Assembly: GCF_000518685.1 (NCBI RefSeq)
Contig: NZ_JAEB01000010.1
Span: 1 to 64,000, forward strand
DNA from: Eubacterium xylanophilum ATCC 35991
GTDB lineage: Bacteria > Bacillota > Clostridia > Lachnospirales > Lachnospiraceae
Direction of reading: 5' to 3'
Length of the DNA stretch: 64,000 nucleotides
The notes below the pieces were generated by a model. The model did no database searches. It saw only the letters and a program-made list of their open reading frames with translations, and had not been told where the DNA came from. Shown here piece by piece: positions 42,842 through 50,726 of this stretch. Every line of letters starts with the position of its first letter. The stretch's first letter is position 1. A program made the translations under genes and the position numbers.

Positions 42842-45487
42842 ATGAAAAAAACATTTAAGAAGGGTCTAAGTGCGGCCTTGGCGTTGGCGCTTGTAGTTAC
42901 AGCGGCTCCACTTGGATCAGCAGATGCAAATGCTGCAAAAAAAGCAAAGTTGGCCAAGAAAAAACTTACAATTACTGTGGGGAAAAAGAAGACAGTTAAG
43001 ATTAAGAACAAGGTCAAGAAAGCTAAGTACACTTTCAAGTCAAGTAAAAAGAAAGTGGCAACGGTAAACAAGAAGGGTGTTGTCAAGGCAAAGAAGGCCG
43101 GAACAGCGAAGATTACTGTAACCGAGAAACTCAATGGGAAAAAGAGAAAACTTGGAAAGGTAAAAGTAACAGTAAAGAAGAAGAGCAAGAAGGTTACTAA
43201 CACTGCAGCTCCAGCTAAGGCAACTGCAATAGCAAGTACAGTACCTACTGCAGCTGCCAGCGCGAAAGCAAGTGGTGTTCCAAGCAGTGCACCTAGTGCA
43301 GTGCCAAGTGCGAATGTATCAAGTGAAGCTCCAAGTGTTGCTCCAACTCAGGTGCCAAGTGCGGTACCAAGTGCGGCGCCAAGTGTGGAACCATCTAAGG
43401 AGCCAGTTGCTACTCCGGATGCCACACCATCAAGCAAGCCTAATGATGGTTTTGTTGATGAGATGGAGAAGTTTGTTACTTACGAAGAAGTTCCTAAGGA
43501 CACGATTACAACTCCTGGCGGAGGAAGCGGCGTGAGCCTTGATGCAGAGGGAAATATTGTTGTAAAGAATCAGGAATATTTCTGCTTGTCTTCACCAATC
43601 GGCAAGATTGCAGCCGGTGAAACAGTTTATATCAAGATCAAAGGTATAAACAATGATCCTAATGGATTTAGAGCATGGTATGGTGATGCTGCAGGTAATG
43701 CTAATTCAGATCAGGCTCTCTTCACAAAGGAAGGATGTCCGGATGGATTCAAGACCGGCGAGTTTGAGCAGTCATTTAAGATAACAGCCAAGAAGGAGTG
43801 CGAAGCTATCACCATTAAGGCATATACTTATGGAGAGCAAATCAAAGACTTGGTTATTTCAAGCATTGAAGTAGCAAAAGCACCTTCATTTATGGATGTT
43901 AGCATGACAAGTCATGGAACACTGAGTGAAGCTGATAATTGTATCTGGGATACTAATGTAAATGAATTCATTGCAAGAGACCAGAAGATTTTCACATTTA
44001 CACTTCCTCAGAAAGTTCAGACTGGAGAGACAGTAACTGTTCGAATCAAGGGTACAAATTCAGGTGCCAACGGATTTAGAGCATATCTCTGTCCTGGTGT
44101 AGACAGTGCGACATCAAATATTTATAAATTCACACAGGATGCAGAAGATAACAGCGATTATACTGTAGGAGATTTTGAGGCTGTCTATGCATTTACTGCT
44201 AAGCAAGAGTCATCAACAATTCTCTTTAAGGGATATACATATGGCGAGAATATTGAGGAACTTACTATCAAGAGTCTCGAGATTGCATATCCTGGAGCAG
44301 TTGAGATTGTTAAATTTGCACCAAATGAAACTCAGACAGCAGAGATGGTTGAGTCATCTTTCATCTCATCAGGTAGAGGTGATGCTGTAAAGAGAGTTAT
44401 TGAAAAAGCTAAAAAAGGTGAAGATGTCACTATCGCATACCTTGGTGGTTCTGTGACAGAGGGAGCAAATGCAACACCTAATAATAAGTGTTATGCAGCT
44501 GTTTCATGCAAAGCCTTTGCTGATAAATACGGTACCGGCGATAATGTCAAGTATATCAATGCCGGTATGAGCGGAACTCCTTCATCTCTCGGAGTTGTTA
44601 GATATGAGAGAGATGTACTCGACAAGAATGAAGGAAAAAGCCCTGATATTCTCTTCTTGGAGTTTGCGGTAAATGATAGTGGTGAATGTACTAATGGTGG
44701 TGCTTATGAGGGTATCATCAGAAGAGCAATGAAAGAAGGAACAGCTGTAGTTCTCATGTTCTCTGTATTTGCAAGTGATTGGAATATGCAGCAGACATAT
44801 ATCCCACTTGGAGAGTACTATGGTCTTCCAATGGTAAGCATGAAAAATGCAGTTGATTCTAAGGATCCGGTGAGCGGAGACAAATTCATGGATATTATCG
44901 GATTCCAGGATTGGTACTTCTCAGATTCACTTCATCCAAGTAATAATGGTTATGAGCTTACAGCACAGTGTATCATGAAAATGTTCGCTGAGACAGAGAA
45001 AAATGAAGCAATTGATGGACCTGCCGTACCGGATGAGCCAAAGATTACAGACGCTTACGAGAATACATATCTTGTTAGCCCTGACAGAGTAGAAGCTTCA
45101 ACTACAGACTTTAAAGCAGGTGGATTTAGCGAAAAGGATACTGCCACAGGAACATTCCTCTTCGACAGCTCTAGCCAGAAGTTCCCAACAAACTGGAAGC
45201 ATACGGCTACTAGCGGAAGTGAGCCGCTCACATTCAAGACCACATGTAAGAACTTGTTGGTAGTTTATAAGCTTTCTAACAGTACAGCAACAGGTGCTGC
45301 AGAGCTCTATGTTGATGGTGTTAAGAAATGTGACATGAATGGTTATGCTACAGATGGTTGGAACAATGCGACAACTGTACTTGCATTCAACGAGGATACA
45401 GCAAAAGAGCATACTGTAGAAGTTAGAATGGCAGAAGGAAACGAGTCTAAGGAGTTTACTTTGTTGGCTCTTGGAATTAATAAGTAA
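42842..45487 (+). CDS. Secreted SGNH esterase with Big-like module and duplicated carbohydrate-binding-like domains
   Basis: An 881-residue protein: signal peptide (about 1-32), lysine-rich Ig-like module (about 33-117), low-complexity Ser/Ala/Pro linker (about 120-205), two similar beta domains (about 210-345 and 350-490), an SGNH hydrolase (about 500-720) and a C-terminal beta domain (about 735-881). SGNH blocks are GGSVTEG (near 535, nucleophile Ser), AGMSGTPS, FAVNDSG and DSLHPSNNG (near 697). The first block reads GGS, not GDS. The two beta domains share KGxNxxxNGFRA and YTYGExI and probably bind sugars. It likely removes acetyl groups from xylan. A shorter paralogue follows. Confidence 0.88.
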   Translation: MKKTFKKGLSAALALALVVTAAPLGSADANAAKKAKLAKKKLTITVGKKKTVKIKNKVKKAKYTFKSSKKKVATVNKKGVVKAKKAGTAKITVTEKLNGKKRKLGKVKVTVKKKSKKVTNTAAPAKATAIASTVPTAAASAKASGVPSSAPSAVPSANVSSEAPSVAPTQVPSAVPSAAPSVEPSKEPVATPDATPSSKPNDGFVDEMEKFVTYEEVPKDTITTPGGGSGVSLDAEGNIVVKNQEYFCLSSPIGKIAAGETVYIKIKGINNDPNGFRAWYGDAAGNANSDQALFTKEGCPDGFKTGEFEQSFKITAKKECEAITIKAYTYGEQIKDLVISSIEVAKAPSFMDVSMTSHGTLSEADNCIWDTNVNEFIARDQKIFTFTLPQKVQTGETVTVRIKGTNSGANGFRAYLCPGVDSATSNIYKFTQDAEDNSDYTVGDFEAVYAFTAKQESSTILFKGYTYGENIEELTIKSLEIAYPGAVEIVKFAPNETQTAEMVESSFISSGRGDAVKRVIEKAKKGEDVTIAYLGGSVTEGANATPNNKCYAAVSCKAFADKYGTGDNVKYINAGMSGTPSSLGVVRYERDVLDKNEGKSPDILFLEFAVNDSGECTNGGAYEGIIRRAMKEGTAVVLMFSVFASDWNMQQTYIPLGEYYGLPMVSMKNAVDSKDPVSGDKFMDIIGFQDWYFSDSLHPSNNGYELTAQCIMKMFAETEKNEAIDGPAVPDEPKITDAYENTYLVSPDRVEASTTDFKAGGFSEKDTATGTFLFDSSSQKFPTNWKHTATSGSEPLTFKTTCKNLLVVYKLSNSTATGAAELYVDGVKKCDMNGYATDGWNNATTVLAFNEDTAKEHTVEVRMAEGNESKEFTLLALGINK

Positions 45488-45516
45488 TCATATTATTTAC
45501 AATAGAATCTTATGTA

Positions 45517-45552
45517 AATATCAGGTGGGGCTAGTTCTCACCTGATATTTTA
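45517..45552 (+). terminator. Terminator of the first esterase gene
   Basis: Perfect 12-base arms (AAATATCAGGTG at 45517-45528 and its complement at 45539-45550) with a ten-base loop, ending in T residues. Confidence 0.85.
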
Positions 45553-45587
45553 AGGATAAAATATGCGACATTTGTTGCAAATAAACA

Positions 45588-45618
45588 AAGGAGGGCGGCA
45601 ATAGCCGCAGGTAAAATG
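45588..45618 (+). promoter_or_regulatory. Distant ribosome site with spacer hairpin before the second esterase
   Basis: AAGGAGG (45588-45594) lies 21 bases from ATG 45616. The gap holds a perfect hairpin, GCGGC (45595-45599), AATA, GCCGC (45604-45608). Folding would leave about seven bases between the ribosome site and the ATG, a normal distance. Confidence 0.65.
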
Positions 45619-47397
45619 AACAAAAATCTTAAAAATGGTTTGGCTGGAGCTTTGGCGTTAGCTATGGTTGTGACAAGTGTTACAGCCCCGGAAGTGAATG
45701 CTGCAAAAAAAGCTAAACTCAAAACAAAAAAAGTCACTCTCAAGGTGGGAAAGAAGAAAGCTATAGTAATCAAGAATAAGGTTAAAAAAGCTAAGTACTC
45801 TTTCAAATCCAGTAACAAAAAAGTGGCTACAGTATCTAAAAAGGGATTGATTAAGGCTGTAAAAAAAGGAACAGCTAAGATCAAGGTAACGGAGAAGAAA
45901 GGTAGCAAGAAAAAGTCAATTGGAACAGTAAAGGTTGTAGTAAAGTCTAATGCTAGTGCAAAGGCAGCAGAGACAGCTACTCCAGTCTCTACTACACCGG
46001 CTGCTAAGACAAGCGAAGCACCTACAGTTGCACCTACAGTTGCGCCTACAGCTACTGCAAGTGTAGTACCTTCTGTCGAGCCAACAGTTGCACCTACAGC
46101 TGCTCCAACAGAGAAGGTAATTGCCAATGAGACTATCAACCCTGATACATCTGCTGCATTTCGTGTATATAAGGAGATGACTTCAGAGTATGCTCCAAAT
46201 AACCCAGACATCGAATTCCAGCCAACAGCAACAGACTGGGAGAATATGATTAGTGCGTCACTTGTATCTACAGGAAACAATGCAAGAGTTAAGTCTGTTA
46301 TCGACAAAGCAAGAGCAGGACAGGATGTTACACTTGCTTATATCGGTGGTTCTATCACTGAGGGAGAGGGTGCAAAACCAACTAATGATTTTTGCTATGC
46401 ACAGTTGTCAGCATCTTTCTTCGCTTCTAAATATGGAACAGGAAATAATGTAAAATTCATCAATGCAGGACAGAGTGGTACTCCATCAGCACTTGGTATC
46501 ATTAGATATGACAACGATGTTATCAAGAGAAATGATGGCAAGACTCCAGATATTCTCTTTATCGAGTTCGCCGTTAATGACAGCGGTGAGTGTACAAAAG
46601 GTGGAGCTATGGATGGACTCATCAGACGTGCTATCAAGGCCGGTTCAGCAGTAGTTCTCGTGATGTCAGTATTCAAGGCTCACAATGTAGTTCTTGGAAA
46701 TGAGTACAAGAAGATTGGTGCGCACTATGACCTTCCGGTTGTAAGTGTTGCCGATGGTATCGAGGATTACTATACAGAAACAGAGTTCACTGACTGGTAT
46801 TACAATGATGCATATCATCCAAAAACTGCAGGACATGAGTTGATGGCTAGATCAATTATCAATCTTATTGATGCCATTGACAAAGAAGCTCCAGAAGCAG
46901 ATAATCTTGCAGATATTGACAATTTCCCAGCATATAAGACACCTACATATGCTGACATCGTGAATCTTGAGCCAGCTACATTGCAGGATTGTCTTGAGAA
47001 TCATTCAGATATCTTCAAGTCAGTTGACAGAGGTAGCTTTGTAAGTACTTTTGGAAATTCTGGTGTATATCATTTCAACCAGAAGAGACAGAAGTTTGCT
47101 ACTAACTGGATGCATGACAAAGGAGATGGAGATGCTGTATTTGAAGCAAATCTCCACTGTAAGAATATTTTGCTTGCATATAATATCGCAAACAACGCAA
47201 GTTTTGGAACTGTAGAGGTTCTCGTTGACGATAAGGTAGTTAAGACTGTCAAAGGTTACGAGAGTGGTGGATGGAACCAAGCAGGAACTGTTAGCATCCT
47301 TGAAGAGGATGAGGCAGCAGACCACAATCTCAAGATTAGAATGAAGAGCGGAGACGAAGAAAAACAGTTCGTTATGTATGGAATTGGAGTAGACTAA
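45616..47397 (+). CDS. Secreted SGNH esterase with Big-like module (paralogue)
   Basis: A 593-residue protein with a signal peptide (about 1-29), a lysine-rich Ig-like module (about 30-113), an Ala/Pro/Thr linker with APTVAPT repeats (about 115-175), an SGNH hydrolase (about 205-420) and a C-terminal beta domain (about 450-593). The blocks are GGSITEG (about 243-249), AGQSGTPSALG, FAVNDSGEC and DAYHPKTAG (about 397). It matches the upstream 881-residue protein closely over the hydrolase and C-terminal parts but lacks the two central beta domains. Tandem duplication is the simplest origin. Likely an acetyl-xylan or related carbohydrate esterase. Translation start has a spacer hairpin. Confidence 0.88.
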   Translation: MNKNLKNGLAGALALAMVVTSVTAPEVNAAKKAKLKTKKVTLKVGKKKAIVIKNKVKKAKYSFKSSNKKVATVSKKGLIKAVKKGTAKIKVTEKKGSKKKSIGTVKVVVKSNASAKAAETATPVSTTPAAKTSEAPTVAPTVAPTATASVVPSVEPTVAPTAAPTEKVIANETINPDTSAAFRVYKEMTSEYAPNNPDIEFQPTATDWENMISASLVSTGNNARVKSVIDKARAGQDVTLAYIGGSITEGEGAKPTNDFCYAQLSASFFASKYGTGNNVKFINAGQSGTPSALGIIRYDNDVIKRNDGKTPDILFIEFAVNDSGECTKGGAMDGLIRRAIKAGSAVVLVMSVFKAHNVVLGNEYKKIGAHYDLPVVSVADGIEDYYTETEFTDWYYNDAYHPKTAGHELMARSIINLIDAIDKEAPEADNLADIDNFPAYKTPTYADIVNLEPATLQDCLENHSDIFKSVDRGSFVSTFGNSGVYHFNQKRQKFATNWMHDKGDGDAVFEANLHCKNILLAYNIANNASFGTVEVLVDDKVVKTVKGYESGGWNQAGTVSILEEDEAADHNLKIRMKSGDEEKQFVMYGIGVD

Positions 47398-47431
47398 TTT
47401 CATTAAAGCTAATTAAATATATTAGAAACTC

Positions 47432-47468
47432 AAAATGTCCCTTGTCATTTGTGATAAGGGACATTTTA
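47432..47468 (+). terminator. Terminator of the second esterase gene
   Basis: AAAATGTCCCTT (47432-47443) pairs perfectly with its complement at 47456-47467 around a 12-base loop. The right arm ends in TTTT. Confidence 0.9.
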
Positions 47469-47472
47469 GTTA

Positions 47473-47501
47473 TTGATAAATGGTCTATTTTGTGGTAAAA
47501 T
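47473..47501 (+). promoter_or_regulatory. Promoter of the GGDEF-EAL gene
   Basis: TTGATA (47473-47478), 17 bases, TAAAAT (47496-47501), with TG just before the -10. It lies directly after the preceding terminator and about 70 bases from the start codon. Confidence 0.75.
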
Positions 47502-47570
47502 TATCTTTGAGTACGTGTGCTTAAATGTAAAAAAGCGTACATTCTGTTTTTGAAAAAGGAATGAATAATT

Positions 47571-49346
47571 ATGAATGAGCAATTTGTCAGCGAAGATTAT
47601 AAAAAGATTTTTCGCAAAATGAGTAATGTCAAGGGAGAAGGACTTGATTTTTACTATGATCTCATGGATGTGATTCCTGAGATTGCCAAGATATTAAATG
47701 TTGGATATTGTCTTATTCAGGCGGATTCAACGGGGACTATGAAAGGTGAAGGAAACACAGAAAGAATAATTATAGGTTATGATTACAAGGCGGGAGGAAC
47801 TAAGATTCTAAGTATCCCGGAGAGACCAAGATGGGTGGTCGGCAATGAGGATGATATGCTTATTCTCAAATTGGATGAAAACAGCGGAAGTCTTTTTGAA
47901 ATTCATGCTTCACCATATGAAGGAGAAAAGTGGTCTGATGAGTACAAGGGTGAATTGGAATTTGTATTTGAGACAATTCATGTGATACTGGGAAAGACCA
48001 GAGCGTCTAATACAATTGAGAGAGTTAGGATGCTCGATATGCTCACCGGATTATATAATGCCAATGGAATCGAGATTGAAGCCAATAAATTGTTAGCGGA
48101 AGGTAAGTTACATCAGTATAATACAATATTCTTTAATATTAAGAGTTTTGGTTATATCAACCAGCAGGTTGGACCGGAGAGAGCTAACAATATTCTCAGA
48201 GCATTTGGAGAGAGACTTAAGGAGTATGTTTCCATGAGCGGTCTCGCTGCCAGAGTTGGTGGAGACAACTTTGTAGTTGTGGTTAGACGACCATTTACAG
48301 AGACTCTTTTGGGATTCTTGAATGGAGTTCCTGTAAATGCAGAGTATAGGAATCCTGCAACGGGTATGGTATACTATGATGAATTTGTGATATCGGTTAG
48401 AGCCGGTATTACTAGGAATTCCGAGGGCAATCCCCACGGCAAGAACATGGGAGAAGCCACTGCGGCTATGAAGAAAGCCAAGAGCAGTCAAAAGGATGAT
48501 TACTGTTGGTTTAAACCTGAAATCCTGGAGAAGGTTGCTCAGGTGGAGAAACTCTCGATGGCCATCACAAGAGCACTCACTAACAAAGAGTTCGTAGTTT
48601 ATTACCAACCTAAAGTTAGTGTTGAGAACAGAGAAGTAGTTGGTGCCGAGGCCTTGGTCAGATGGAAAAAGGGCGGCGAGATTATCATGCCGGACGACTT
48701 TATTCCGGACCTTGAAAAGGGCAATGTTATCTGCGAAGTGGACCATTTTGTCTTCGAACAGGTTTGCAAGGATATCGAGAAGTGGAAGAGAGAGGGGATT
48801 GAACCTGTCAGAGTATCAGTGAATTTCTCTAAACTCCATCTCTTCGAGAAGAGCTTCGCTGAGAGAATTCTCGAGACAATGGATAATTATGGAGTGGATA
48901 GCAAGTATATTGAAATCGAGCTGACAGAGACAGCCTCTGTAGAAGATTACGACCGCTTGTATGACTTTGTGAGCACGATGAAGAGTGAGAAGATTAAGGT
49001 TTCTATTGATGATTTTGGAACCGGATATTCTTCCCTCAACATGCTAAAAGATTTCAATGTGGATGTTGTTAAACTTGACAAGTCCTTTGTTGACGACTTG
49101 TCTGATGATAATGAAAATAACGATGTAGTAGTTAAGAATACTATTAATATGATCAACGAGTTAGACATGGAGTCAGTTGTTGAGGGCGTTGAGTCCAAGG
49201 ATCAGCTTGATTTCCTTCAGGAGGCGGGAGTTTCCGTCATCCAAGGATTTTGGTTTGATGAGGCTATGCCACGTGAAGAATATGAGAAAAGGTTGATAGA
49301 CAGAGAAAAGTATTATTTGACTCATACTATGGTTGATCAGTTCTAA
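47571..49346 (+). CDS. GGDEF-EAL protein, probable c-di-GMP phosphodiesterase
   Basis: A 591-residue cytoplasmic protein. The N-terminus (about 1-145) looks like a GAF-type sensor. A GGDEF-like domain (about 155-310) has RVGGDNF (about 230) in place of GGDEF, so cyclase activity is doubtful. The EAL domain (about 330-580) is intact: GAEALVRW (about 359), ELTETAS, IDDFGTGYSS (about 479), KLDKSF and VVEGVE. It should therefore break down c-di-GMP, perhaps under control of GTP binding at the GGDEF part. It has its own promoter and lies between carbohydrate-esterase and cell-wall hydrolase genes. Confidence 0.92.
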   Translation: MNEQFVSEDYKKIFRKMSNVKGEGLDFYYDLMDVIPEIAKILNVGYCLIQADSTGTMKGEGNTERIIIGYDYKAGGTKILSIPERPRWVVGNEDDMLILKLDENSGSLFEIHASPYEGEKWSDEYKGELEFVFETIHVILGKTRASNTIERVRMLDMLTGLYNANGIEIEANKLLAEGKLHQYNTIFFNIKSFGYINQQVGPERANNILRAFGERLKEYVSMSGLAARVGGDNFVVVVRRPFTETLLGFLNGVPVNAEYRNPATGMVYYDEFVISVRAGITRNSEGNPHGKNMGEATAAMKKAKSSQKDDYCWFKPEILEKVAQVEKLSMAITRALTNKEFVVYYQPKVSVENREVVGAEALVRWKKGGEIIMPDDFIPDLEKGNVICEVDHFVFEQVCKDIEKWKREGIEPVRVSVNFSKLHLFEKSFAERILETMDNYGVDSKYIEIELTETASVEDYDRLYDFVSTMKSEKIKVSIDDFGTGYSSLNMLKDFNVDVVKLDKSFVDDLSDDNENNDVVVKNTINMINELDMESVVEGVESKDQLDFLQEAGVSVIQGFWFDEAMPREEYEKRLIDREKYYLTHTMVDQF

Positions 49347-49375
49347 GTATTTGCACCGAAAGGATGTGATATTAC

Positions 49376-50656
49376 ATGGGAAGAGTACTGAAAATTAGTT
49401 GTGTTATTGTGACATTGTTACTAGCTTTTGTCTTGCTTCCAAGCAGAAAGAGTGAGGCAGTAGTGAAAAATGTTCCTGTGAGCTATGGCGATACAGCCAA
49501 GGTTAGCGCCAATGTCGGTGATGCCGGAACCATCCATCCCAATACTAAACTTGCCATAACGGAGTGGATTTTTTCGAGTTCTAATGATGCTGTTGTAAGA
49601 GTTGATCCCACTAAGGGAACTTATACTTGTATTGCTACAGGTCATGCCGAGATTATGGTACAGGGATATGATTTTTCCGGATCATACATTTTTGTTGGAT
49701 ATTGTGACATAGATGTCAATCCCAACATGGAAAATGTCAGACTTTCGAGAAGTGCTATCACCGGGATCAAGGCAAATGGAGACATATATACAGCGCAGAT
49801 AGCCATCAAAGGAGCTACGAGTGCTGAATTGGACAATGCGACACTTAGCTTTACATCAACCAACACCAAGATGGGATTGTCTTGCTGGATAAATGATACC
49901 AATCTTTATGTGAGTGCCTCTTCGGGGGGAAAGTCAACTTTGACAGTTACCATCGGAGGCAAGGTATTTGTCATAAATGTCAATATTACAGAGATAGCAA
50001 TAAATAAGACAAGTGTGGTGCTAAAGAAGGGTGGAAAAGTTACACTCAAAGTAAATGGCACCAAGAAAAAAGCATCTTGGACCACATCTAACAAAAAGGT
50101 TGCAACTATTTCCAAAAAAGGTGTTGTTAAGGCCAAGAAAGTTGGAAATGTTATTATTAAGGGAAAGCTTGGAGATGCGTACTTCGCAAGCGTTATCTCT
50201 GTTGTCAAGTCCAAGATGACTAAGGTTATCAAGAGGGCAAAGTACATCGGGGGAAACTGGAAGTATAGCCAGCCGAAGCGAATGACAGAGGGATTCTACG
50301 ACTGTAGTTCGCTTGTTTGGAAGTCATATTCCCTTGCAAATATAAAGTTTGGAAATAAGAATTATGCGCCGGTTGCTGCAGAACTTGCCAAGTATATTAA
50401 GAGCAATGGCAAGGTGCTTACCAACAAGTATACGAAGAAGCAGGTGCAGAGTCTCAAGTTTAGACCGGGAGATCTTATGTTTGAGCCCGGAGCTAAAAAT
50501 GGTCGATATAAGGGTATTTATCACGTAGAAATGTTCGTGGGATATGCCATATCGGATATTGATGACAATGGAAATGTAAGTGTTTGTGAAAAATGGGCTG
50601 CAAGACCGGACGGTTGCTACGGCGGTGGCTATATTATGGAGCGACCTAAGTACTAG
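49376..50656 (+). CDS. Secreted NlpC/P60 cell-wall peptidase with Big-like domain
   Basis: A 426-residue protein: signal peptide (about 1-28), beta-rich repeats (about 30-205), a lysine-rich Ig-like module (about 206-275, WTTSNKKVATISKKG), and an NlpC/P60-type domain (about 285-426). The catalytic Cys is in YDCSSLVWKSY (about 309) and His in YHVEMFVG (about 383). Such enzymes cut peptide bonds in the wall. The third catalytic residue is not certain. A weak ribosome site (AAAGGATG) precedes the ATG. Confidence 0.85.
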   Translation: MGRVLKISCVIVTLLLAFVLLPSRKSEAVVKNVPVSYGDTAKVSANVGDAGTIHPNTKLAITEWIFSSSNDAVVRVDPTKGTYTCIATGHAEIMVQGYDFSGSYIFVGYCDIDVNPNMENVRLSRSAITGIKANGDIYTAQIAIKGATSAELDNATLSFTSTNTKMGLSCWINDTNLYVSASSGGKSTLTVTIGGKVFVINVNITEIAINKTSVVLKKGGKVTLKVNGTKKKASWTTSNKKVATISKKGVVKAKKVGNVIIKGKLGDAYFASVISVVKSKMTKVIKRAKYIGGNWKYSQPKRMTEGFYDCSSLVWKSYSLANIKFGNKNYAPVAAELAKYIKSNGKVLTNKYTKKQVQSLKFRPGDLMFEPGAKNGRYKGIYHVEMFVGYAISDIDDNGNVSVCEKWAARPDGCYGGGYIMERPKY

Positions 50657-50726
50657 GAGCGGAACATTTTTCTTGAAATCAAGCATGACACCATATTTGT
50701 TAAGTAGAATTAGAGAGGTAATTTTT

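Noticed and set aside
45531-46307. 258-residue hydrophobic frame on the minus strand
   Set aside because: It is the complement of the lysine-rich module and Ala/Pro/Thr linker of the second esterase; the Val/Ala/Thr/Phe bias is a by-product.
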